Below, piece by piece: positions 38,000 through 48,604 of a stretch of DNA of 64,000 nt (its first letter is position 1; each line of letters begins with the position of its first letter). The stretch is taken from positions 59,176,112 through 59,240,111 of the forward strand of contig NC_029547.1 in assembly GCF_001577835.2 (NCBI RefSeq), given 5' to 3'. Both the position numbers and the translations under genes were made by a program. This DNA is from Coturnix japonica. Lineage: Eukaryota; Chordata; Aves; Galliformes; Phasianidae. The notes beneath the pieces are model-generated. The model saw nothing but the letters and a program-made list of their open reading frames with translations, searched no databases and was not told the origin of the DNA.

Positions 38000-38118
38000 G
38001 GGAAGTGGTGGAGCCACCCTCACTGGAGGTGATTGATAAGTGTGTGGAGGTAAATGAGTAATGGGCGCGGTGGGAATTTGTTGGTGGTTGGACTTGCTGA
38101 TCTCAGTGGTGGTTCTGT
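38000..38118 (+). mobile_element. CR1 LINE 3' fragment, degraded
   Basis: GGGAAGTGGTGGAGCCACCC, CACTGGAGGTGATTGATAAG and GTTGGACTTGCTGATCTCAG follow the order of a CR1 3' end, but with many differences and no tail. Confidence 0.75.
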
Positions 38119-41100
38119 CAAACAAAGGAAGACGCTTCATCTCTTGCTGAATTTTGGCTGAAAAGAGATTAAACTGCTCTTTTGACAGTAGTGTTCAACA
38201 TGAACTTCTGACCTTTCCCTGTGTAGGCAGCATTGAAAATGTGAGGTGTGAAACTTTGCTTTTAAAGGCAAATTGTTAGAAAATTAATAAATATCAAACC
38301 TCATCTTACATATGAGTGTCATCAGAATGTGATAAATGGGGGACAAGAGTGAGAGGAACCAGATGCATTTATTGAAATACAGTGAGACTCCTTCCCAAGT
38401 AAAGCTTGAAAAACCTCAGAAGGCCCTTTGAAACACTGTATTTTGCTGTGCTGGTTAATTTGTCACTGTAGAAAAGAAACCCCTCTGAGTTTCTTTTTCC
38501 CATTCAGAGAGACTTTTTCCATTGACTAGAACTGGGTTGTAATGTGCCAGGCATTTCTGATGGTCAGCATCATCCCAAGACTGCAGCCTGGAACAAGAAT
38601 GGCTGTGAATCCCTCCACTGGAGCACTCTAATCTTGGATGTGGGCTGCTTAGCCAGGTCCCAGACCTACTGCCAGCTCTACACAAGTTAGATTCTGCTCC
38701 AGTATTTCCAGTCATTGGGATTTTATCACATAATCTGAAGTTCCTCTTAATGCTTCAGCCCCTAGAGCAGTACAATTATGTAAGAATCTCTTCTTTTATT
38801 ACAAAATAAAGTTCGTTTTCCAGTTTTTCCAGTACAACTCAGAAATGCGATCCTTAACAATGTAGTCAATATGAAGTTGCTAGCACCTCCCCCCCCCAGC
38901 CATCATATTTAAGCCAGCTATAACTTTTTAAAGACCTGACTCATGATTTTTTGAATGCCTGAGGGACACTGTAGTGTATTTTCAAAAGTGCAAATCTTGT
39001 TCAACTTTTGAGCTCAATTTTTTATTACCTTGCTCTGACAGCATTGCCTAATTCAGGGATTTTTCTTTCCCTGAGTGTTTTGAATGCTGTAGCTCTGTCA
39101 TGTCTTTCTGACATTCCAGGAGCAAGCCCCAGGGAGCTCTGTCATGCATCTGCTGTTGGAGGTGCTGTAACAAATGTCCTACAGCAGGTTTACAGTTTCA
39201 AAATCCTTCTCATCTGCATGTAGAAAAAATGAAGGAAAGAAAAAAAAAAAAAAAGGGAAAAACGTGGCTATATACATCACTTCTGGCACCATTTCCTTGG
39301 TGAAACTTTGTTTAAGATACAAATTCCACCAGCAATGGGAAGGATCTTTCTTATTCCAGCATCTGAAAGCACAGACATATGGACTGTGGAGCACCCATGT
39401 GCGCGTCTTGACTCTGTGCAGTTGTCTCATGTGCTCTTCTAAATGCACAGCCAATTCATCCATTGGCTGGTGCAGCAAGTTCTCTCATCATGGTGGGAAT
39501 GTGTTCTGCTTACTCAGAGGTGGCTCCTGTTGTCTGACTCTTGAGCAGTATTGGCAGGTGATGTTGCAATGGACTGTGCAATGCTTTTCCCGGCAATGGG
39601 GAGAGCTGAACAGAATGGTGACAAGAGAAGTGTGACACCTTGAATTAATACTCTAAGCTCCGGGCTACCAGTGCAGCACATAGCACGGGGTGAACATGGC
39701 AAGGCCACCCTTTTGCTTTCTCCAATCTAAATTTCCCCTCTTTTAGTTTGAAAGTGTTTTCCTTTGTCCTACCACAACAGAACTTGCTTAAGAGTTTGTC
39801 CCCTTCTTTCTCCCTTTTGGATAGTGTTTTAGGGTTTAACATGGTTTTTGCTGTGGTTGTGAGAAGTGACTGCCTTGTCTAGGGGACAGGTTCAGTAGTG
39901 GGGATGTGGCCTGGTCCCTACCTTGATACTTCAGTGATGTTTGCTATTACATACTGGTGAACAGCAATGACATCTTGCCACACCTGGGAGAATGACCTGG
40001 TATGAAAGATTCAGACTTTCAGTAGAAACTTCACATTCAAATTGCAGAATCTGTCTCCTGGTATTGATGTGGTTATACATCCAAGAGGATGCATCCACTA
40101 GAGCTGCCTTTTAGTTGCTACACCACTTCCATGATGTAAGTCTTAAGGAGGTTTAATTTAGAATGCCTCATTGGGGTAAAATACTTCTTGTTCAGCTGGG
40201 AGAGCCAAATGGCATACAGACCATAGCAGCTGCATGGAGGGCTTCTGATGTGCAAGACAAGCAGCTGAAGCCTCAGTGATGCTATTTGAGTCTGAAACAC
40301 AGACCCAGTTCTACAGCAAGGGCAAACTGGCACAGCTCCACTATTGCCAAGGGAATCATAACAATTTACACCAGCTGGAAGTCTGCATACATTCTATGGA
40401 AATCCAACCCCATCCTTCCTTTTCTGCTTTGCATCTTCAACAGTCTTCTTGACTGTAGGAATCTGTCTCCCGGTGTTGGGAAAAGTGGGATTCCCAGTGG
40501 GGAGGGGAAAATCAAGCCCCACTGTCTGTCTGCTGCAGTCAGAGAAGACACCTTGGAGATGACATCAGCCCAGTGCACTCATGCACTATCACTGTTATAG
40601 AACTATTATGAGAACTCACCAGCCAAAGCTTGCTGTGGGAGCTGACATTTGCAAACGACTGATCTCAGTCTGATCTAGGGATCAGAGCTTGGTAGCACTT
40701 ATCCAGTGTAATGGCTAAAACAGAGCAGAGCTTTGGTTGCTGCTGCAGAGATGTTCAAGCATCCTGCCATTCCTAGAACATCTATTTTGCAAAATCTGTG
40801 TGAGTTTCCACCTATCTCCTTGTGACCACCTGTCTTCATCAAATCTGCTGCTGGTAGGGCCAAGTGGTGCAAGGTGTGAACATGCTGAAGTGTTATCCAG
40901 AAAGCTAGTTGGGTAGAGGAGATGGGGTAAAGAAGATGGAAGGGAGGAAGGATGCATGCACATCAGGGCACAGCATATCAGTGATGCACCAGAGCATCTG
41001 CTGAGGCCACCTTCTGAGCCTCATCATCTTGTGCTATTATCCATGGTGGCTTCCATGCTCTATTGTTTGTGAGCTGAAGTATTTTATGACTGTCCGTTCA

Positions 41101-41479
41101 CAACATAAAGAAAAGTCTCTCCTTTGGTGCCCTTTCACCTATAGATTGAATGTTGCATGTAAAACAATTAGAAACAAAACAATTTCATGTTAGATTTTGG
41201 TGCAACTCCTTTCTCCCCTTCTGTGTTAGCTGTACTGCTCGTCCACTATTCATTAGTTGTTCACGGTATCTTCAACATCGAAGGACAATGTGCTGACCAA
41301 GCTCTTGGGCTGCAAGGCCAGCTCCACAGACCATACATACTTGCTTCAGACAGGGTTGCTGGTGATACGTTCACAACAGGAAGGAAAGGGAGCCTCAGGT
41401 CAAATTCACAAGTTTCTGTCAGTGCTTTGGACCAGATCTTACCAGAGAATGGTAGAATGGCAATAGATGGCAACAATAG
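38119..41479. other. Intergenic, no gene recognised
   Basis: Contains a 9-base C run at 38889-38897 and an A-rich stretch at 39236-39254. Open frames of about 100-153 codons (for example plus 39174-39635) have no recognisable domain. Confidence 0.6.
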
Positions 41480-41860
41480 ATACTGAAAGACCATAATAAA
41501 GCCTCCCTAGACCCTTCTCTTCTTTAGGCTCTAGCCCCAGCTCCCTCGGCTTGTCTTACTAGTAGAGGTACTCCAGTCCTTTGATCACCCTCATGGACTT
41601 TTTCTGCACCCACTCTGGTCCTAGCTCCACATCTTCTTTGTACTGGGAGCTCCAGGCTCGGATGGAGTACTCTAGCTGGGGCCTCACCAGTGCATAGTAG
41701 AGGGTAACAACAAGATGCTGTTCGCCTTATGGGCTGCAAGTGCACACTGCTGGCTCATGTTGAATTTCTCATCAACCAACACCTTCAAGTCCTTCTCCTC
41801 AGAGCTGCTCTCAGTCCATTCTCTGCCCAGCTTTATATGCCCTGTGTCTTTTTTAGGAAC
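41480..41860 (-). mobile_element. CR1 LINE fragment with ORF2 C-terminal coding remnant
   Basis: This is antisense CR1 from the 'AAAGACCATAATAAAGCCTC' region through TACTCCAGTCCTTTGATCAC and CTGGGCTGCAAGTGCACACT-like sequence. The minus-strand translation includes NMSQQCALAAHKANSILL and DLKVLVDEKF, which are recognisable CR1 ORF2 C-terminal motifs. The 3' tail is missing and there is an internal loss around 41705-41720. Confidence 0.88.
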
Positions 41861-42157
41861 AAACCAATTCCTATGGAAAAATACTGACCAATATTTATAA
41901 ATGTGGTTCAGGACAGCATGACATCGCATGGATGCTCGTAAATGTCACCTGCATTGCAGAGCCTGCAGAAATTTCCTCTCAGTGGCTAGTCTTCCCTAGG
42001 CTTGCCAGGCATGAGCCAAATCACATACTTAACCCTAATGTGCATCTTCCCTGGGACATCCCATCTGTGAACACCCTATGTGCCCCACAGTCTGGGCTAC
42101 AGGGCTGCAAAAGCTTTAGGTATTTGTGCAAGCATGGTTCTGCTGCTGGGACACAGT
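41861..42157. other. Unique spacer between two CR1 fragments
   Basis: About 300 bases without recognisable content. Confidence 0.6.
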
Positions 42158-42358
42158 GAATCACAGAATCACAGAATCAAAGAATTACCCGGGTTGGAAG
42201 GGACCTCAAGGATCATGTAGTTCCAACCCCCCTACCTAGCAGGGCCACCAAACATACGCCTTTACTAGATCAGGTTGCCCAGGGCCCCGTCCAACCTGGT
42301 CTTGAACACCTCCAAGGACGGGGCATCCACAACCTCACTGGGCAGCCTGTTCCAGGAC
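42158..42358 (-). mobile_element. CR1 LINE 3' fragment, well preserved
   Basis: The tail AATCACAGAATCACAGAATC and GGGTTGGAAGGGACCTCAAG are followed by AGATCAGGTTGCCCAGGGCC and CCAACCTGGTCTTGAACACC. Similarity to the expected CR1 sequence is higher than for most other copies here, suggesting a younger insertion. Confidence 0.93.
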
Positions 42359-44637
42359 CCCTGTGGTTCCTCCAGGAAGCAGGAGTACTCATGATTTGAG
42401 GGAAGCAGTGCATTGCTAAGGACACTGTCCTGGGGCCTGTGTCTCTGGTTCTACTCCTGCTTCCTGTCCCACACCAGTCATTCAGGTGGATATCACAGTG
42501 GCAGTGACTGCTGTTCAATAGGCTGAATGCATTGGATGCGACATTCAGCTAAAAAACTGCCATTTGCCCAATGGGATACATCCAAACATGTTGTCCTGGT
42601 GATTGTGGTGCTTTCAAACAATAATTATCAGCTCTTAGATGACAGCCAGTAAGATTGTGGTCATAGATAGACATGGTGCTAATACAAACCACTGCAGCCA
42701 TAAATGCCGTGTTGGGTAGAGTTCACACTGAGACCTGGTCTCCACATTTCAAGCCTCTTTCTCATAGAACTGAGTGGGATGTCACCAAGGATTACTGCTT
42801 CAAATGAGCAGCAGGTGAACTGAGAAATGAAGATCACAGGCAACCTTCTGCTCTCAGTTACACTCCATTGACGTCAGTGGGGTTGCCTGGGGTTAACTTG
42901 GAGCAGAATTTAGTGCCTTGTATTTAATGCACATAGCTGAATCCCCCAAAATACTGCACATTGTACACAAGCTGCTGCATAGGAACAGATCCTTCTGACA
43001 CCTAAATGCTTCCTCAAGTAACACCTGTGTCTCATAGCACTTCCTAGATCCTGTCCTGCCCCAGAAACATGCTGCCGCCTTTCTGAGATGCCATAGGAAT
43101 GGGTGAGTAGGTATGTGCAGGGCTCTGAGTACAAGTCTTGTGGATAAACTTATCTCTGCCATGCCCTGAAGTCTTCCACTCAAAGCACTAGATGCTGTAT
43201 GTTTGACACCAAGCTGGATTTTCTTCATGGCATGTCTGTAACATCCTGCTTCCTTTCTTTGACTTCTTTGCTGCCCAAAATAACAAGCAAGAACAACAAG
43301 TCATAACAGTCCAACAGTGAAAACCTTTTTTCAATCTGACACACAAGGCATAACTGTGCTCTTCCTTGGTTTTAGTTTTAGTTGCTTTAAAGAGGAGGAA
43401 ATCAAGCACTGACCCTTCAGCCTGCACTCCCTTGATGGTGTTCTGAATTTGCAAGGCTGACACTAGAGGCTGGGGAACATCATCAAACACTTGGTGTTGT
43501 GATGGTGAATGAGACACTGCAGATAGAGCCCCATTGGGTAAGATGATGAGCATTACTAGAGAAGTGACACTGCAGTCTATGATAACAGGTAAGTTGGACA
43601 GTGGTGGAATAATCTTATGTTCTTTATAGTCAATTGTTCCTGTAAAATTTCATTATTTCCCTCTGCTCACCAGTTACAATGGCTGAGAAAGAACTTCCTC
43701 ACCCTCTATAACTTACTCATTGGTTCACAGTTAGCTAGCTGCATCAAAATGGGTTTTCCCCTGTTACTACAGTATTTACACTATGTCTCTGCAGTAATCA
43801 CACTGCATTATGCTACATAATTTCACCCCACTGCAATACAGGAGATCTGATTAGATCAGCCTTGGTCAGTGTGAGAAGATCCTTTGAGCTGAAATATTCC
43901 AGAAAAAAAATGTGTAGTGTGACTAAAGCAAGAAATGAATGGATATCTTAGACTTGCCAGTACCCCCAAAATATGAAGAGAAGGAAGGGAGAATACTTTG
44001 GAGTCAGGCATCAGAACTCAGTAAGTGTTGAAATACTGGGAGGTGACTTGTTCAGATGGCTGAGAGTAAGGTCCAAGCCAAATGCTCCTGAAAATCTGCA
44101 ACTGATGTGAGTGAGGTTTGGTTAGGACTGTGTTTCTTAGAGGACCTTAAAAAACAGTCATTCATTCTGATTGTTCAGAGGAAAAAAAAAAAAGATGCAG
44201 GAGTGAAAAAGTGTACCCTACTTGTAAGCTACAGTACTGCAGGTGGCAGAAGTACACCTGCTTTATTTACTTCCCAATTAGGCTTTGATGCATGCTGCAA
44301 AATCTGTATCTAACCAGAGAGGCCTCCAACCATGACCCACCCTGCAGGCCCAATTTACAAGGCAGTGCCTTCAAAGAAGCAGCATTTTGTTTACTTCCCC
44401 ATGAAGAGCACACCTTCACTGTACAGAAAAAAACACTGGTACCAGGCTTCAGCTCCCACCACTCTCTGTATCCCATCAGTTGTTTTTGATGTACTCTGAC
44501 AGCAGTACTGCTTGTGATAGCCTCTGCCCTTGTTTATTCTGGTTTTCCATCAAGACCAAGGCTCTATCTTGCCTTGTGGTGACAGTGTGGTGATGCTGAT
44601 CACAGAGTGGCACTATTCATTTCTCTGCCAGAGCATG
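42359..44637. other. Intergenic, no gene recognised
   Basis: Open frames such as minus 42893-43228 and minus 43188-43553 have no recognisable domain. I see no repeat family. Confidence 0.6.
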
Positions 44638-44760
44638 GAATCATAGAATCATAGGGTCATAGAATCCTTCAGGAATGGTGATTCAGTCACTTCCTTGGGT
44701 CTCCTGTTCCAGTGCTTGACCACTCTTTTGGAGAATAAATTCTTCTGTTTATTTCTTATA
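44638..44760 (-). mobile_element. CR1 LINE 3' fragment with internal deletion
   Basis: The tail GAATCATAGAATCATAGGG is followed almost at once by the TCAGTCACTTCCTTGGGTCT and TGACCACTCTTTTGGAGAAT blocks. In other copies these lie more than 100 bases further in, so part of the 3' UTR is missing. Confidence 0.85.
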
Positions 44761-45049
44761 GTGAACAGTAGAGTTAAAACAGAGTCCACAGCATGGAGGC
44801 TTGCATCTGTGCACAGATATAACCAGTTATTCATTTTAGGGTCAAACCCATTACACATTTGTTGCCCCTATTTCAATGAAGTGAACATCGGCTTTCAGGT
44901 ATTTTCCTTTGCACTGTACTGCTTACTGCTTATATACTAGACTATCAAAGAGTTACTTATTTCTTCATCATGTGCGCTGATGGCCCCTGTGTTCACTCAT
45001 TCAGGTGGCCACAAGTGTAACTCATGACTTTGCATTGAAATGAAGACTG

Positions 45050-45735
45050 AATAGTTCTGGGTCTTGCACTTTGGTAACAGCAGCCCCACGCAATGTTACA
45101 GGCTTGGGGCTGAGTGGTTGGCAGACTGTGTAGTGGAAACAGACCTGGGGGTACTGGTTGATGCTCAGCTGAACATGAGCCAGCAGTGTGCCCAGGTGGC
45201 CAAGAACGCCAACAACATCCTGGTTTGTATCAGAAATGTTGTTGCCAGCATGAGATAGGATGTAACTGTCCCTCTGTACTCAGCTCTGGTGGGATTGCAC
45301 CTCCAGTACTGTCTTCAGTTTTGGGTCCCTCACTGCCCTGAAGTGTGTCCAGAGAAGGGCATCAAAGCTGATGAGGGTTCTGGAGCACAAGTCTTATGAG
45401 GAGTGGCTGAGGGAGCTGGGATTGCTCAGTCTGGAGAAGAGGAGGCTCAGGGGAGACCTCATTGCTCTCTCTAACTACCTGAAGGGAGGTTGTGGTGAGT
45501 TGGGTGTTGGCCTCTTCTCTCATGTAACTCATGATAGGACTAGAGGGAATGGCTTCAAGCTGTGCCAGGGGAGATTCAGGCTGAATGCTAGGAAATATTT
45601 CTCTGAAAGAGTGGTCAGGCAGTGGAATGGGCTGCCCAGGGAAGTGGTGCAGTCACTGACCCTGAAGGTGTTCCAAGAACATTTAGATGTGTTGAGGGAC
45701 ATTGTTTAGTGAGAACTGATGGTGATAGGTGGACA
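45050..45735 (+). mobile_element. CR1 LINE, about 690 bp with ORF2 C-terminus
   Basis: This is the longest sense-oriented CR1 in the window. Its translation shows successive ORF2 C-terminal motifs: [20 protein letters not shown], then [44 protein letters not shown] and [14 protein letters not shown]. The frame is interrupted, so it is not a functional element. The last 60 or so bases of the usual 3' end (GATGATCTTAGAGGTC and the tail) are absent, so it is truncated at both ends. Confidence 0.95.
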
Positions 45736-46027
45736 TATTAGTAATATGTATTTATTAAAAATAACCCTGAAAAGATTTGCAAAGAGAAAAATGAATTAAA
45801 GCTCCAACACACCTTATCTTTGCACAGTGGACTTCATGCGTGGTCTTCCTGTGCATTCCTTTGCAGTGCAGAAGGCTTGGCTGATGAAAACACAGATGGA
45901 TTGCAGCTCCAGCAAGCCAAGGATTGCTTCTGGTTATGAGCTGTTGAGAGCCTCATTTTAGTAGAGACCTGGAGGCACAGCTACAAACAGCAACAATAAC
46001 AACTTTAATCTGTATGAATCTCAGCGA

Positions 46028-46210
46028 AATTGGTGAGGCATTGGAATGGTCTGCCCAGGAAGGTGGTGGAGTCACTGTCTCTGGAGGTGTCTGAGAAACA
46101 TGTAGATATGGCTTTGAGGAACATGGTTAGTGGGCATAGTGCTGTTTGGTTTGTGGTTGAACTTGGTGATCTTAGAGGTCTTTTCCAATCAAAATGCCTC
46201 TACGAATCTC
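46028..46210 (+). mobile_element. CR1 LINE 3' fragment
   Basis: GGTGAGGCATTGGAATGGTC, GTGGTGGAGTCACTGTCTCT and GTGATCTTAGAGGTCTTTTC, then a worn tail near ACGAATCTCAG. It covers the same CR1 region as the end of the element at 45050-45735, so it is a separate insertion. Confidence 0.9.
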
Positions 46211-48339
46211 AGCTCTGTTGGGAAAAAAGTGACAAGAAAATATCACATGGATAATTGCTAGATGTAAAAAGTTAAGGAGCATTTACTCTGGGAAGCTGAG
46301 CCTGAAAATAGCTAGGAATCAAAGGAAATTTGGTGTTCCCATTGTTCTCATACTTCTGATTTCACTCTAAACAGTCCCATGTCAGACTCATTACCCCTTT
46401 GTGGAAAGATGAGTCTTCTTCCCATGATGGACAAAGATGGTCAGCAGCTTGCAGTTATGTGTTGCCATCAGCTATCGTACACGTGCAGCTGGAGAACAAA
46501 GCAGCCCCACCTGGCACAGCGATATTGTCTCTGCTCATGTTTACAGTGAAGATTTGCATATGTATTTTCAGTTAGAGCATCTTATCTTGCTGCAGTCTTT
46601 TGTAAAAGCTTAGAAAGCAGAGAAACTGAGGGGCTGTCAGCAATGCGATCATCCTGAAAATGCCGGATGACTATTTGTATTTAACTGCCATTGCAGCCAG
46701 TGTCATATCTAAATGCTCTGATCAGCCAATAAAAGCAAAAGGCCAATTCTTGGACTTCTGTAGGATGGTGCATCTTCAAAATGGTTGTGACACAGCCCAG
46801 ACAGGAATCCAGTGATGTAGAAGTCTTTGGTCAATTTGCTCCTTGGAGAGAATTTTACTCTTAAAGATCAAGCTGCATTTCTGTGGAGTAGATTAATAGG
46901 ATGTGATTGGACTTAAACAAAGCAAAATAAATATTTGTAAGTTCAGCCATAAGTCAGGATTTCTCTGTTCCCTGGTATGACTTTTGTTGTTTCGTTGTTG
47001 CCTTGTTGTTTTGCTTTGTTGTTGCTAGCTCCAGAATTCCTGGAAGATCTTTAACATATGTTCACTGAGTGCTTTTGCTTTTATCCATGTACAGAGAATG
47101 CTTGTCAGAGGGCCTTTACTCCCAGTCAGCCCAAACTCACATTGCCATTATCATGTTGTGCTGAACCTCTGTGAAAGTCACAGCCCTAGCCATGTCCAGC
47201 CTTGCTCCACTGGCTGCTCAGAGGGACCACCACTTGGATGTGCACATTCTTTGCAGAAATCACTTCTAATAGGTTGCTGAGATGGAAAGTCTCAGCAAAT
47301 AAAGGAAATTCCAGAGATCTCCATGTACCTTCTATTGTGATATGTTATGACCACACATTCCCTTTCCTCAAATAAGGCCTTTTAGTACTTTGCAGAGCCA
47401 AACTCACATCCGCTCTGCTGATAACATGATGAAAAGTATCTGGAGTCATGTTCCCAGGGCATCACCATCAATCCAGTTCTCCCAAGCTAAGTATTCATCG
47501 TTTCCCCTTTTCCTCACACAGATGTTGCCCCCACACAGGGAGGACTGATTGCAAAAGCTGTTCGTATAAATATTTACAAAGGAAAAGCATGAACCAAAAA
47601 GGACTTGACATTTTTGAGAAAGATCATATGATGCAGGCTGGTGGGTTAGGAGGTGGCAGACCGAGTGAGGAGCTGCCCTCAAGACCGGTGCTCCTCTAGA
47701 GCTCTGAAGAAAGCTCTGACTGCCAGGCTGTTGCTTTAAACAGAAACCAGTGGGATTCTAAGGTATTTCTGGGGGATTAACAATGATAGTACCCAATGTG
47801 TATATTTCATCTGTGCCCAAATCCCCTGGGGAGCTGCTGCTGATGAAGTGAAGCACTCCTTCCCTCCTGCTGTGAACATGCCTACTTTCTTCTGCCTGTT
47901 TCAGCAAAAGACTCTGCTTTCTCTGTGCTGTAGCAGTTTCCAAACATCGATGACAGCCTTGGCAGAGCAGTTTCAGCTCCCCAGTGCCAGCCTCCTGCTG
48001 CAGCAAAGATATCTGTTTAAAAAAGTAATGCCACCAGCAGGGAACAGGTGGTATGTTGCAGCGAATCACAGAAAGTTGTAATAAGACAGAGGCAGAACGT
48101 GCAAGAGGGAGGGGAGGAAAAAATGAAAAAGAGCAGAACAAAGCTGAAGGGAAGCCCCGTGGTAAGAAGTTTTTCCTCCACTGCTTTTACACAGCACAGA
48201 GCAAAATGTTTTGCTGCTTTCCCAGCTCTGGGATCCAGTATGGCCCTGCGACGCACTCGCCCATTGTCCTCCCCACTGTTTGCTTAGAAGGAATTCAGGA
48301 GGGATTTGCTTTCTCTTGTTTCACAAGCCCCACGTTTTC
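46211..48339. other. Intergenic region upstream of MUSK
   Basis: No gene recognised. A GTT-rich simple stretch lies at 46983-47023. The block 46540-46740 carries a perfect octamer ATTTGCAT (46552-46559) overlapping a CATATG E-box, and may be a conserved noncoding element. A CAGGTG E-box is at 48045-48050. Confidence 0.55.
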
Positions 48340-48525
48340 ACACTGCCCAAAGAGGATACGCACCAGCTGGCCACGTCCATCACTGCTGCTGGGACGTGAA
48401 ATTCCTGATTATACTTAGAGCTGCAGAGCCTGCTCCGTCATTAGCAGGGCAGCTCGACGTGCAGCAGTGGGGACCGGGGCCGTGCTGGCCTGGCCCGGTG
48501 GTGTCAGGCACTCTTCGGACCAGAG
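48340..48525 (+). promoter_or_regulatory. MUSK: MUSK proximal promoter and 5' leader
   Basis: Mammalian MUSK transcription is driven in muscle by myogenic bHLH factors through an E-box and modulated by a CRE-like site (established knowledge). Here a CAGCTG E-box lies at 48364-48369, an AT-rich GATTATACTTA at about 48407 could serve as a weak TATA-like element, and a CGTCA CRE half-site lies at 48436-48440. These would place initiation near 48435-48450, but the transcription start is inferred and not visible. Local GC rises towards the start codon without forming a strong CpG island. Confidence 0.5.
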
Positions 48526-48604
48526 ATGAGAGATCTGCTGGTGGTGCCCCTGGGGTACATCCTCACCCTTGCTGCCCTCAGCCTGGCCGAGACACTTCAG
48601 AAAG
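48526..48604 (+). CDS. MUSK: MUSK exon 1: signal peptide (gene continues past the window)
   Basis: MUSK is the single-pass receptor tyrosine kinase at the muscle endplate. With LRP4 it receives neural agrin and, through DOK7 and rapsyn, clusters acetylcholine receptors (family knowledge). Exon 1 gives 26 codons plus one base. [20 protein letters not shown] is a clear signal peptide, followed by AETLQK. The human protein starts [20 protein letters not shown], the same length and pattern. The ATG has G at -3, and it is the start that aligns with mammals. The exon ends CAGAAAG before GTTTGC at 48605, a weak donor (T at +3 and +4). Its position is nevertheless the one that keeps the frame and matches the human exon boundary. 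Across all five exons the numbering equals the human protein through residue 201 or beyond, with no insertions. Confidence 0.95.

Noticed and set aside
39830-40600. Possible LTR-like or retroviral remnant suggested by a loosely repeated AATCTGTCTCC word
   Set aside because: No terminal repeats, primer-binding site or protein similarity could be seen. Two short similar words are not enough to call an element.
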